A stretch of 64,000 nt of DNA from Schleiferiaceae bacterium (GTDB taxonomy: Bacteria > Bacteroidota > Bacteroidia > Flavobacteriales > Schleiferiaceae). The DNA lies in the NCBI GenBank assembly GCA_018401735.1, contig JAGYKI010000018.1, positions 1-64,000 on the forward strand. The letters run 5' to 3'. This document shows positions 8,855-17,071 of the stretch, one piece after another (within the stretch, counting starts at the first letter, position 1; each line of letters starts with the position of its first letter). The notes below the pieces were generated by a model. That model had not been told where the DNA came from. It made no database searches and saw only the letters and a list, made by a program, of their open reading frames with translations. The position numbers and the translations under genes are program-made.

Positions 8855-8925
8855 CCTAAAGAATAAATACTTGTACTACAAATAATTAACCGACCTTTGT
8901 GGCGTAAATTTTTAATATATTTTTT

Positions 8926-10503
8926 TTGACCACATTTAAATCACTAGGTTTATCAGAACCTATCCTAAAAGCCTTAACCGATTTAGGATTTGAAGAACCT
9001 AGCGCCATTCAGGCACAAGCCATCCCCGAACTATTAAGTGATTCGCGCGACCTTATTGGTCTAGCGCAAACAGGCACGGGAAAAACGGCCGCATTTGGCC
9101 TTCCTCTTTTAGAAAGAGTTGACTCCGAGTATCCACATACGCAAGCATTAATTTTAGCGCCTACGCGTGAATTAGGCCAGCAAATTGCAGGGCAATTAGA
9201 ACTTTTTGGAAAATATCAGCCAAAAATAAACATTCTAGCTGTTTACGGTGGAGCTCCAATTGATGCACAAATGAGAGCTTTGCGCAAAAGCCCTCAGCAT
9301 GTAATTATTGCTACTCCAGGTAGATTAATCGACTTAATAAATCGTCGTGCCATTGACCTGAAGTTTTTAGAATTGTTAGTTTTAGACGAAGCAGACGAAA
9401 TGCTTAATATGGGCTTTAAAGAAGCCTTAGATGAAATTCTAACCTATACCCCTAAAGAAAAAATGACTTGGCTTTTCTCGGCAACCATGCCTTACGAAAT
9501 CCAGTCTATGGTTAACTCCTATATGAATAACCCGATTAAAATATCGGTTGACACAGCGCAAAGAGTTAACGTAAACATCGAACATCAATTTGTTAGTGTA
9601 AATCACCGTCAGAAAACTGAAGCTCTAAAACGCTTCATCGACCTTAGTCCAGAATTAAGAGCGGTGGTTTTTTGTCGTACCAAATTAGATACACAAGGCC
9701 TTGCGGAAAGCCTTATGGAAGAAGGCTACCAAGCCGATTCTTTACATGGCGACTTATCACAAGCGCAACGTGATAGAGTAATGAAACGCTTTAAAAGCAA
9801 TCAATTACCTATTTTAATTGCGACAGACGTAGCGGCCAGAGGTATAGACGTTAACGATCTTACCCACGTATTCCATTTTGCCTTACCAGACGATGCAGCC
9901 TATTACACCCACCGATCAGGCCGTACGGCGAGAGCGGGTAAGAAAGGTATTTCTTTGGTGTTCAATGGCCCTAACGACATGTATCGTTTAAGCCGTTTAG
10001 AAAAACAATTGGGAATTAACTTCGAAAAAGTTGATATTCCAGCTGCAGAAGACATCGAGAAAATTCGCATTGAAAACTGGGCACAAGACATACTTGCTCA
10101 GCCGATGAAAAAGAGAATTCCACAAGAAGTTTTAGAAAACGTAGAACTTTTATGGGCCAATCTTTCTAAGGAAGAAGTAATCGCTAAGATTCTTGGGAAA
10201 GAACTTGAAAAGCTAAACCTCAGAGGAGGCGAAGATCTTAATGCTAAAATGAGTACCGGTCGCGGAGGTAGAAGCGGCGGAGGTGGCGGTGAAAGAAGAC
10301 GCAGCAGCGGTGGCGGCGGAGGTCGTTCCGGCGGATTTAGAGGCGATAGAGAAGGCGGAGGTCGTCCTTCCGGTGGTGGCCGTTCTGGCGGATATCGCGG
10401 TAGCAGAGACGGCGGCGATGGTCCATCTTTTCAAGGCAAGAAAAAGCCTTTTAGCGGTGGTGGCTCAAGCAGACCAAGTTCTAAAAAAAGAGGTCGTTCT
10501 TAG
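8926..10503 (+). CDS. DEAD-box ATP-dependent RNA helicase with RGG-type tail
   Basis: 525 residues. The helicase core has, in order, the Q motif (FKSLGLSEPILKAL, 4-17), Walker A AQTGTGKT (47-54), DEAD near 153-156, SAT near 185, ATDVAARGIDV and HRSGRTAR. It unwinds structured RNA, in the CsdA/DeaD-like group that assists ribosome assembly or mRNA turnover, often in the cold. Residues from about 445 on form an 80-residue low-complexity Gly/Arg/Ser tail, a likely RNA-binding region. The start is a TTG at 8926; the next residues TTFKSLGLSEP match the usual N-terminus and no upstream ATG fits. It follows the repeat region directly. Confidence 0.93.
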   Translation: MTTFKSLGLSEPILKALTDLGFEEPSAIQAQAIPELLSDSRDLIGLAQTGTGKTAAFGLPLLERVDSEYPHTQALILAPTRELGQQIAGQLELFGKYQPKINILAVYGGAPIDAQMRALRKSPQHVIIATPGRLIDLINRRAIDLKFLELLVLDEADEMLNMGFKEALDEILTYTPKEKMTWLFSATMPYEIQSMVNSYMNNPIKISVDTAQRVNVNIEHQFVSVNHRQKTEALKRFIDLSPELRAVVFCRTKLDTQGLAESLMEEGYQADSLHGDLSQAQRDRVMKRFKSNQLPILIATDVAARGIDVNDLTHVFHFALPDDAAYYTHRSGRTARAGKKGISLVFNGPNDMYRLSRLEKQLGINFEKVDIPAAEDIEKIRIENWAQDILAQPMKKRIPQEVLENVELLWANLSKEEVIAKILGKELEKLNLRGGEDLNAKMSTGRGGRSGGGGGERRRSSGGGGGRSGGFRGDREGGGRPSGGGRSGGYRGSRDGGDGPSFQGKKKPFSGGGSSRPSSKKRGRS

Positions 10504-10526
10504 ACTCTAAAATATAACGCATTTAC

Positions 10527-10561
10527 AAGCTGATCTAAAGAAATTTAGGTCAGCTTTTTTA
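10527..10561 (+). terminator. Terminator of the DEAD-box gene, overlapping the aroA stop
   Basis: AAGCTGATCTAAA (10527-10539) pairs with TTTAGGTCAGCTT (10544-10556), 12 of 13 Watson-Crick pairs plus one wobble, followed by T residues to 10561. The stop codon of convergent aroA (10545-10547) lies inside the right arm. Confidence 0.88.
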
Positions 10562-11786
10562 TTTTAAAACCTGCCGCAATTAAGTCTTGCCAAAAATTAG
10601 GGTAGCTTTTTTTCACCACATCTGGGTCTTCAATTACAATTGGGTTAACTAAGGCCAAAGGCGCCAAAGCCATGGCCATTCGGTGATCTTTGTAGCTCTC
10701 AAACACAGGCTCATCCCAAGTATCAGCGCTTTTCAATAATTTCAAATAATCAGTTCCGATTTCCAAATCGGCACCAATTTTAGCTAACTCCTTTTGCAAG
10801 GCCGCTAAACGATCGGTTTCTTTAATTCTTAAAGTTTGTAAACCCCTTATATGCGCTTCCTTTAATACCGAAGCCGCAGCCACAGCGAAGCTTTGCGCTA
10901 GATCGGGATTCTGTACTAAATTAAGTTTAAGATTCGTGTTTATTGCTTCCGATTTAGAAAGACGGAACCCAGGACCAATAAAATGGGCATCTACGCCCAG
11001 TGGAGCAAATAGGTTGGAAAGCACCGAATCACCTTGCAGACTAAATTGCCGGAAACCTGGTAAATACACCTCTGCTTTTTGCGCTAAAAGTGTTATTAAA
11101 AACCAATAACTGGCCGCCGACCAATCCGGCTCGACCTTGAAAACAGCCTCTAAAGGCTGCAAATTCTCTACAGGTTTTATCTTTATTTCATCCCCTAAAA
11201 CAATAACCTTAAAGCCCAGGCGTCGCATAATATTGGCGGTTAAATGAATGTATGGTGCCGAAACGGAAAAGCCTTTCAACCTAAGGATTAGGCCTTCTTG
11301 CAAGGCCGGCGCAATCATCATTAAGGCACTAATAAACTGACTACTAATGCGACTGTCGATTTCGAATTCTCCCCCTTTTAAAACCGCTCCCTTAATTTTT
11401 AAGGGCGGAAAACCTTCTTCTTGAAGATATTCAATGTTAGCACCCATCTGCCTTAGAGCGGAAACTAGAAGACCTATAGGCCTTTCGCGCATACGAGTAC
11501 TACCATCTAAAATCCAAGTCCCTTCTTTTTGTACCGCCAAAAAAGCACAAAGGAAACGCATGGCTGTGCCAGCATCCTCAACATTAAGTTCAGTTTTAAA
11601 GCGAAAATTGGCTAAACAATTTTTTAAAACCGCGCTATCGTTACTACTAGAAGCGCCAGAAATTTCGAGCTCTGGAAAATAGAGTTCCCTTAAAATCAAG
11701 GCGCGGTTGGTTTCGCTTTTACTCCCCGGAATAGCAGGTTTAGCCCGGATTACCTTAGTAGGATGACTAATCTTAATCCGCTCCAT
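10545..11786 (-). CDS. aroA: 3-phosphoshikimate 1-carboxyvinyltransferase (EPSP synthase)
   Basis: 413 residues. It adds enolpyruvate from PEP to shikimate-3-phosphate, the sixth step of chorismate synthesis. Visible motifs are the phosphate-binding GSKSETNRA (21-29), DAGTAMR (71-77, the PEP-site loop), RIKETDRLAAL and YKDHRMAMALA near the C-terminus. The length is slightly below the usual 420-440. It overlaps the end of aroB by 14 bases and is translated from the same message. Its 3' end runs into the terminator hairpin of the convergent helicase gene. Confidence 0.95.
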   Translation of the reverse strand: MERIKISHPTKVIRAKPAIPGSKSETNRALILRELYFPELEISGASSSNDSAVLKNCLANFRFKTELNVEDAGTAMRFLCAFLAVQKEGTWILDGSTRMRERPIGLLVSALRQMGANIEYLQEEGFPPLKIKGAVLKGGEFEIDSRISSQFISALMMIAPALQEGLILRLKGFSVSAPYIHLTANIMRRLGFKVIVLGDEIKIKPVENLQPLEAVFKVEPDWSAASYWFLITLLAQKAEVYLPGFRQFSLQGDSVLSNLFAPLGVDAHFIGPGFRLSKSEAINTNLKLNLVQNPDLAQSFAVAAASVLKEAHIRGLQTLRIKETDRLAALQKELAKIGADLEIGTDYLKLLKSADTWDEPVFESYKDHRMAMALAPLALVNPIVIEDPDVVKKSYPNFWQDLIAAGFKIKKLT

Positions 11787-12849
11787 TTACTAAGTTTTGA
11801 TAGCTCCCCCAAAGGCTTTCAAATTCGATCTCGCGATTATACACCGCTTCACCAACGCCTTTTAGAAGGACCATATTTATCGTACTGCCGCGATTCTTTT
11901 TATCGCCCGAAACCAGTTTAAAAATGGCATCTCTACTTAGTTCGAAATTGGGCCAAGCATAGGCCTCTCTTAAAAAGTGCTGTATCATTTTCGCTTCCGC
12001 AGATGCGAAACCACAGTGTTTTACGGAAACATCTAAAGCCACCATCATACCTAAAGCTACGCAATGTCCATGGCTAAGGGGCGCTTCTTGCAGATGACTA
12101 TAGCTTTCTAATGCATGACCAAAAGTGTGGCCGAAGTTTAAAATTTTTCGTTCACCCATTTCACGGGGATCGTTTTTCACTATGCGCTCTTTAATAGTAA
12201 CACTCGCTTTTATCTGCGCTAAAGTGGGTAAGGGATGCCTCTTATCTAAATTCTTAATTTCCTGAAAATGTTGAGACGAAGCAATTAAGCCATGTTTAAG
12301 CATTTCGGCCCAACCAGACAATAATTCCTCATTACTTAAGGTTTCTAAAAATTCCGGTACAATGCCTATTAACTGCGCATCTGCGAAAGCACCAAGGCGA
12401 TTTTTAAAAGGGCCGAAATTAATGCCGGTTTTGGCACCAACCGACGCATCGACCATAGCCAATAAAGAAGTGGGAAAGTTTATAAAAGGAATTCCGCGCA
12501 TAAAAGTGGCCGCCATAAAACCGCCTAAATCGCTTACCACTCCGCCTCCCAAATTAAGGATTAATGAATGGCGATCGGCCTCCAACTCGGATAGTGAATG
12601 CCAAAGTTGCTCTAAAACTGATAAAGATTTAGACTCCTCGCCCGCTTCGATTTCTAAAATTTCGAGGGGAGGTAAATTGGAAAAATGCTGTAAAAACGAG
12701 GGGAGGCAAACTTCATGTGTATTCTCATCACAAAGAATAAAAAGCTTAGAATAATTTGCCTTCTGCAGAAGCGAATCAAATTTGCTTAGTGCCTTGCTAC
12801 CAAAATAAAGTGCCATTCCTGAAATATTCGTTTGAAACTGCCGCCGCAC
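11773..12849 (-). CDS. aroB: 3-dehydroquinate synthase
   Basis: 358 residues. It cyclises DAHP to 3-dehydroquinate with NAD+ and a metal ion, the second shikimate step. The nucleotide-binding region GGGVVSDLGGFMAATFMRGI, the active-site stretch MVDASVGAKTGIN and the metal-binding FGHTFGHALE are all present. The frame opens at a GTG (12849) that gives the usual first beta strand (QFQTNISGMALYFG). An in-frame ATG at 12816 is the alternative. A TAnnTTTG box overlaps the GTG, so the true start needs the transcription start site. First gene of an aroB-aroA operon. Confidence 0.93.
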   Translation of the reverse strand: MRRQFQTNISGMALYFGSKALSKFDSLLQKANYSKLFILCDENTHEVCLPSFLQHFSNLPPLEILEIEAGEESKSLSVLEQLWHSLSELEADRHSLILNLGGGVVSDLGGFMAATFMRGIPFINFPTSLLAMVDASVGAKTGINFGPFKNRLGAFADAQLIGIVPEFLETLSNEELLSGWAEMLKHGLIASSQHFQEIKNLDKRHPLPTLAQIKASVTIKERIVKNDPREMGERKILNFGHTFGHALESYSHLQEAPLSHGHCVALGMMVALDVSVKHCGFASAEAKMIQHFLREAYAWPNFELSRDAIFKLVSGDKKNRGSTINMVLLKGVGEAVYNREIEFESLWGSYQNLVNGAD

Positions 12850-12856
12850 AAAGGTA
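12849..12856 (-). promoter_or_regulatory. -7 box at the start of aroB
   Basis: On the minus strand TACCTTTG matches TAnnTTTG exactly. Its final G is the first base of the annotated GTG start, so a transcript from this box would probably begin inside the first codons and favour the ATG at 12816. Confidence 0.5.
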
Positions 12857-13028
12857 CAATGTTAGAACTAGTAAGGAATAGATAAAGATTATTAGCACTA
12901 GTAAAATTGCCTTAGGCACAGATGATTTTTGTGCTTAGCTTCGTACTTTGATAGTGAAAGATACTTTAAGAAACAAGCCTCTTACTTTCAATGATTTACC
13001 AACACACACCTCTCAAAAACGCATTAAA

Positions 13029-14195
13029 ATGGTAGATTTTAACGACACAAAAACCGCTTTCATCCTTAAATCGGATGCGCAGCTTCGCAAAGCTTACTGG
13101 CTGTTTAAATTAGTAGCCAATAAAAGCTTGGTTGGACTAGGAAAGAAAGCTTCGAGCTTGGCCATAAAATTAGGACTGCCCATTCGCACCGTGGTAAAAC
13201 AAACGGTTTACGATCAATTTGTTGGTGGTGAAAGTATTGAAGAATGTGAGCCGATCATTAACAAACTGCAAGAATACAATGTTTTTGCCCTACTCGACTT
13301 TGCGGTTGAGGGGAAGGAAACCGATGCAGATTTTGATGCAACCAAAGATGAAATTGTACAAACTATAAAATACGGCGCCAAGCGTGATGGCATTCCTTTC
13401 GCGGTTTTCAAGGTTACAGGCGTAGCGGCATTCCCCCTTTTAGAAAAGTATTCGGCCGGAAAAGCCTTTAGCGAATTAGAAAGTCGTGCCTGGACACGTG
13501 CTAAAAATCGCATTGAGGAAATTTGCTACACTGCCCATAAGTTTGGGATGTGCATTATGATTGATGCTGAAGAAAGCTGGATTCAAAAAGCAATTGACGA
13601 AATGGCTTTAGAAATGATGCAGCGCTTTAATAAGGAACAGATTGTTGTGGTAAACACCTTGCAAATGTACCGAGTTGACCGTTTAGACTTTTTAAAGGAG
13701 AGTTATCAACTGGCCCAAGACACACAATTTAAGCTAGGAGTGAAATTGGTTCGAGGCGCCTACATGGAGAAAGAAAGACAAAGGGCGAAAGAATTTAATT
13801 ATAAGGATCCCATTCATGCCAATAAGGAGGGAAGCGATACGAGTTATGATGACGGTGTCGAATTCGTGCTGAATCATTACGAAGACATACTACTTGTAGC
13901 AGGCAGTCACAACGAAGAAAGTGCGCGTAAGCTTGCCGAAAAGATGGAAGCCAAGGGCATTGCTAATAATCATCCAAATGTTTGGTTTAGTCAACTGTAC
14001 GGCATGAGTGATAACCTCTCTTTCAACCTAGCAGCGGGAGGCTATAATGTGGTAAAATATTTACCTTTTGGCCCAGTAAACGAAACCCTCCCCTATCTTA
14101 TTAGAAGAGCGGAGGAAAATACCAGCGCCGGCGGACAAAGCACGCGCGAGTTAGGTTTAATACAGCAGGAAATTAAGCGTAGAGGTTTAGACTAA
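13029..14195 (+). CDS. Proline dehydrogenase (monofunctional)
   Basis: 388 residues from the chosen ATG. The FAD enzyme oxidises proline to pyrroline-5-carboxylate. Conserved pieces are the substrate-site LVRGAYMEKER, the barrel segment QLYGMSDNLSFNLA and the C-terminal YLPFGPVNETLPYLIRRAEEN. The open frame extends up to a TTG at 12948, adding 27 residues without homology to what I know of the family. I chose 13029 because MVDFNDTKTAFILKSD matches the normal N-terminus of Bacteroidota PRODH and a TACTTTG box lies at 12944-12950. No P5C dehydrogenase gene is adjacent. Confidence 0.92.
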   Translation: MVDFNDTKTAFILKSDAQLRKAYWLFKLVANKSLVGLGKKASSLAIKLGLPIRTVVKQTVYDQFVGGESIEECEPIINKLQEYNVFALLDFAVEGKETDADFDATKDEIVQTIKYGAKRDGIPFAVFKVTGVAAFPLLEKYSAGKAFSELESRAWTRAKNRIEEICYTAHKFGMCIMIDAEESWIQKAIDEMALEMMQRFNKEQIVVVNTLQMYRVDRLDFLKESYQLAQDTQFKLGVKLVRGAYMEKERQRAKEFNYKDPIHANKEGSDTSYDDGVEFVLNHYEDILLVAGSHNEESARKLAEKMEAKGIANNHPNVWFSQLYGMSDNLSFNLAAGGYNVVKYLPFGPVNETLPYLIRRAEENTSAGGQSTRELGLIQQEIKRRGLD

Positions 14196-14563
14196 AGTTC
14201 CACAACCCTTAATAGGGTGGCGGAAGAATCGCAGTTTTCAATAGTAAAAAGTTTGCCCTTAGCTTCCCGCTCCAATTCGAGTTGATAAACATTGCAGTCA
14301 TTTTCATTAATGGTACTCGCGCTAAAATTAACTTTAGCAAAGTCCAGAGCGTAAGATAGCCCGCTGGTATCCAGCTCGGAGCGATCAATTTTTTGCTGCA
14401 CATCTACCGAAAGGGTTAAATCTTTTTTGCGTAGATCCGACAGCACTCTATCGTTAGGAAAGTAACTGCACTGTATATCGCGATCACCAAAAATGAAATA
14501 AACCATGAGTACCCCTAGGCCCAAGCCGATAAAGTAGTACAGAAATTTTCTCCAAAGCTGCAT
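14192..14563 (-). CDS. Small single-pass membrane protein, Bacteroidota conserved hypothetical
   Basis: 123 residues. One N-terminal membrane helix (about 8-26, YYFIGLGLGVLMVYFIFG) is followed by a soluble domain of about 95 residues with three cysteines (CSYFPNDRVL, NDCNVYQLE, ENCDSSATLL). The layout resembles small flavobacterial proteins labelled DUF4258, but I cannot confirm the family. It converges with proline dehydrogenase and their stops overlap by 4 bases. A TAnnTTTG box (TACCTTTG, complement 14583-14590) lies 19 bases before the ATG. The function is unknown. Confidence 0.75.
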   Translation of the reverse strand: MQLWRKFLYYFIGLGLGVLMVYFIFGDRDIQCSYFPNDRVLSDLRKKDLTLSVDVQQKIDRSELDTSGLSYALDFAKVNFSASTINENDCNVYQLELEREAKGKLFTIENCDSSATLLRVVEL

Positions 14564-14582
14564 AAGATGTATTCAAAGGCGA

Positions 14583-14590
14583 CAAAGGTA
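14583..14590 (-). promoter_or_regulatory. -7 box upstream of the small membrane protein gene
   Basis: Minus-strand TACCTTTG, exact TAnnTTTG match, 19 bases before the start codon at 14563. Confidence 0.5.
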
Positions 14591-14640
14591 GAGCGTGAGC
14601 GATTAATTTTAGTTAATTCGTAGACTATTTAATCTAGGAT

Positions 14641-15396
14641 ATGGAATTAGCAAAATTGGCCGCTGGAGACGAGCATTATAAAGCTTACGTTGGACCGCCT
14701 CTAAAATACGATTTGCTGGGTGCCTTGCAGTTCACTTTACTTTGCGCCGCGGGCTTAAGATCAACTCATAAAATTTGTGACATCGGCTGTGGCTCACTGC
14801 GCGTAGGGAAAATGCTTATCCCCTATTTAAATCCTGGAAACTATTATGGAATTGAGCCCAATCAATGGCTTATTGACGAAGCCATAAAAGAAGAAGTTGG
14901 CGCGGATCTAGTGCGGATTAAAAAGCCACAATTCATCAATGATAGCGATTTTAAAGTGGGTGCTTTTAATCAAGCCTTCGACTTTTGTATTGCTCAAAGT
15001 ATCTTCTCTCACAGCAGCATGGCTCAAATAGAGCAATGCCTAAGCGAAGTTGCCCAAAGCCTGGCCACCGATGGCTTATTTCTGGCCACTTTTATTTGGG
15101 GTAAAAGCGATTATGAAGGTGAGAAATGGGTTTATCCTGGTTGCGTAGAATTTAAAGCTAACAGTATCAAAGAATTAGCTTGGTCTAAATTCGGATTAAA
15201 GATGCAACGCACTAATTGGCCGCATCCCAATGGGCAAAACTGGGTACTTTTTCACTTTCCTGGCAATGAAACCAAAGCTGAGAAAATAGCACATTTTAAT
15301 CTCGGCCAATACGATTCTGACATCGAGAAGCCCAAAGCCAGTTATTCTATAAAGGGAAAGGTGATTTCTAAACTTTCGCGTGCCTTAAAAAAGTAA
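14641..15396 (+). CDS. Class I SAM-dependent methyltransferase
   Basis: 251 residues. The SAM-binding motif I reads CDIGCGSLRVGK (46-57), followed by the acidic residue of motif II in YYGIEPNQW and a motif IV/V region FDFCIAQSIFSHSS and LFLATFIWG. This is a standard Rossmann methyltransferase; the substrate is unknown. The C-terminal 40 residues are basic. It converges with alanine dehydrogenase and the two frames overlap by 12 bases. Confidence 0.82.
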   Translation: MELAKLAAGDEHYKAYVGPPLKYDLLGALQFTLLCAAGLRSTHKICDIGCGSLRVGKMLIPYLNPGNYYGIEPNQWLIDEAIKEEVGADLVRIKKPQFINDSDFKVGAFNQAFDFCIAQSIFSHSSMAQIEQCLSEVAQSLATDGLFLATFIWGKSDYEGEKWVYPGCVEFKANSIKELAWSKFGLKMQRTNWPHPNGQNWVLFHFPGNETKAEKIAHFNLGQYDSDIEKPKASYSIKGKVISKLSRALKK

Positions 15397-16590
15397 ATCC
15401 CCCTCAGTATAAGGTAGGTCAAACCACTCGCCAATAGGCTTATTGGTTAAATTACCCTTATAGAGATATAGTCCTTGACGAACATTTTTATTACGATATA
15501 AAAGCTCGTCGACGCCCCCTTTTTCGGCAATATTTAAAAGTACTGGTGCCAAAATATTAGAAATCGAAAAGGAAGCGGTGCGGCTTACGCGAGATGCGAT
15601 ATTAGGAACACAGTAGTGAATTACATCATACTTGCGGAATACGGGCTGATCGTGACTGGTTAACTCGGAGCTTTCTACACAACCACCCTGATCGATACTT
15701 ACATCTACAATTACACTGCCTGCTTTCATATTGCGCACCATCTCGTCGGTTACGACGCAAGGGGTGCGCCCGCTATCTGAACGAATAGCGCCTATTGCAA
15801 CATCGCAACGCATTAAGGCCTTTTCTAAAATTTTAGGCTGAATAACGCAAGTGTAAATAGGCATGTTATTGAGCATGCTTTGCAGGCGACGTAATTTGGT
15901 TAAGGATTTATCAAATACCTTAACGCTAGCCCCTAAACCCAAAGCCGTTCTAGCCGCAAAGGTACCTACCGTGCCGGCACCAATAATTACCACTTCGGTG
16001 GGAGGAACCCCAGAAACGCCGCCTAGCATATAACCTTTACCATCATTAGCATTGCTAAGATATTCGGCAGCAATTAGAATGGAAGTACTGCCGGCAATTT
16101 CACTCATACTGCGTACAATAGGGATCGTACCTTCATCATCCTGCATGTTTTCGAAGCTCAGGGCTGTTACCCCTTTCTTCATTATTTTCTGGAAGTATTC
16201 CTTTTTTTGTGTTTTAAGCTGCAAAGCCGAAATCAGCGTTTGATTTTGCTTCATTAAATCGATCTCTGACAAGGAAGGCGGCTCGATTTTTAAAATCATA
16301 TCTGCCTCGAAGGCCTCTTTGTGCGAGTATACAATTTTCGCTCCCGCTTCTGAGTAATCGCTATCCCTGTAATGCGCACTTTCACCCGCGCCTGTTTCAA
16401 CAATTAATTCATGGCCATTATCTACCAAAAGCTGCACGGAATCGGGCGTTAAAGCCACCCTTTTTTCTTGTAAGCAGGTTTCTTTGGGAATAGCAATTTG
16501 CAATTGCTGTTTTGATCTTTGAACCTCTAAAACCTCTTCTTGAGGCATAAGTTCGGCCGATGAAAAACTTAAAAACTCAGGCTTAGACAT
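15385..16590 (-). CDS. ald: Alanine dehydrogenase
   Basis: 401 residues. It interconverts L-alanine with pyruvate and ammonia using NAD. The family motif ETGAGESAHYRDSDY lies near residue 60, the NAD-binding loop VVIIGAGTVGTFAA near 205, and IVDVSIDQGGCVESS near 300. Compared with typical Ald (about 370 residues) it has a 30-residue N-terminal extension, common in Bacteroidota. It overlaps the upstream tsaE by 8 bases, so the two are probably cotranscribed. Confidence 0.92.
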   Translation of the reverse strand: MSKPEFLSFSSAELMPQEEVLEVQRSKQQLQIAIPKETCLQEKRVALTPDSVQLLVDNGHELIVETGAGESAHYRDSDYSEAGAKIVYSHKEAFEADMILKIEPPSLSEIDLMKQNQTLISALQLKTQKKEYFQKIMKKGVTALSFENMQDDEGTIPIVRSMSEIAGSTSILIAAEYLSNANDGKGYMLGGVSGVPPTEVVIIGAGTVGTFAARTALGLGASVKVFDKSLTKLRRLQSMLNNMPIYTCVIQPKILEKALMRCDVAIGAIRSDSGRTPCVVTDEMVRNMKAGSVIVDVSIDQGGCVESSELTSHDQPVFRKYDVIHYCVPNIASRVSRTASFSISNILAPVLLNIAEKGGVDELLYRNKNVRQGLYLYKGNLTNKPIGEWFDLPYTEGDLLF

Positions 16591-17014
16591 GCTGATTTCT
16601 TATTTGAATGATTCTTTCAGAATGGGGACCAAGGCTAATGCTAAGCTGAGACCATTCTGACGGCAGTAAATTACGAATTTTATCGGGCCACTCAATCCAA
16701 CAGCGTGATCCTGAAAAGAAATATTCTTCCAAACCCGCCTGAAAGGCCTCCTCTTCATCTTTTAAACGGTAACAATCGAAATGATAAATCTTACGCGATT
16801 GCGCATCTAGATACTCATTAACCAAAGAAAACGTAGGGCTAGACAATTCATTAGGGTTAACGCCAAGATGCTTGCATATAGCACTCACAAGAGTAGTCTT
16901 TCCTGCTCCCATCGAACCATTTATCAAAACAACTGGGTAATCAATTGCCTCTAAAATTTTGGGTACCGCTTCTGCCAAAGCGCCCATATCATTTGCTTTC
17001 AAACAAATTTCCAT
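16583..17014 (-). CDS. tsaE: tRNA threonylcarbamoyladenosine biosynthesis ATPase TsaE
   Basis: 143 residues, family-typical size. The P-loop GSMGAGKTT is at 33-41, followed by SSPTFSLVNEY, the HFDCYRL segment and the WIEWPDKI motif with the conserved Trp. TsaE drives the TsaBD complex that makes t6A37 in ANN-decoding tRNAs, an essential modification in most bacteria. A -7 box lies 4 bases before the ATG, so the mRNA may have no leader. It overlaps ald downstream. Confidence 0.93.
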   Translation of the reverse strand: MEICLKANDMGALAEAVPKILEAIDYPVVLINGSMGAGKTTLVSAICKHLGVNPNELSSPTFSLVNEYLDAQSRKIYHFDCYRLKDEEEAFQAGLEEYFFSGSRCWIEWPDKIRNLLPSEWSQLSISLGPHSERIIQIRNQHV

Positions 17015-17018
17015 GCTG

Positions 17019-17026
17019 CAAAAGTA
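17019..17026 (-). promoter_or_regulatory. -7 box 4 bases before tsaE
   Basis: Minus-strand TACTTTTG, an exact TAnnTTTG match. A possible -33 TTTG lies 16 bases upstream (complement 17043-17046). Predicts a leaderless transcript. Confidence 0.55.
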
Positions 17027-17071
17027 CGCAATGGCAATGGCTCAAAAAGCGAATTTAGCTAGAGAAAAAAA

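Noticed and set aside
8577..8925. RNase P RNA, tmRNA or 6S RNA
   Set aside because: The conserved RNase P and tmRNA signature sequences are absent on both strands; 6S-like rod folding cannot be excluded but the nested inverted repeats fit a MITE better.
12948..13028. Upstream TTG start of proline dehydrogenase
   Set aside because: The extra 27 residues do not fit the family, and a -7-like box overlaps this TTG, so translation more likely starts at 13029.
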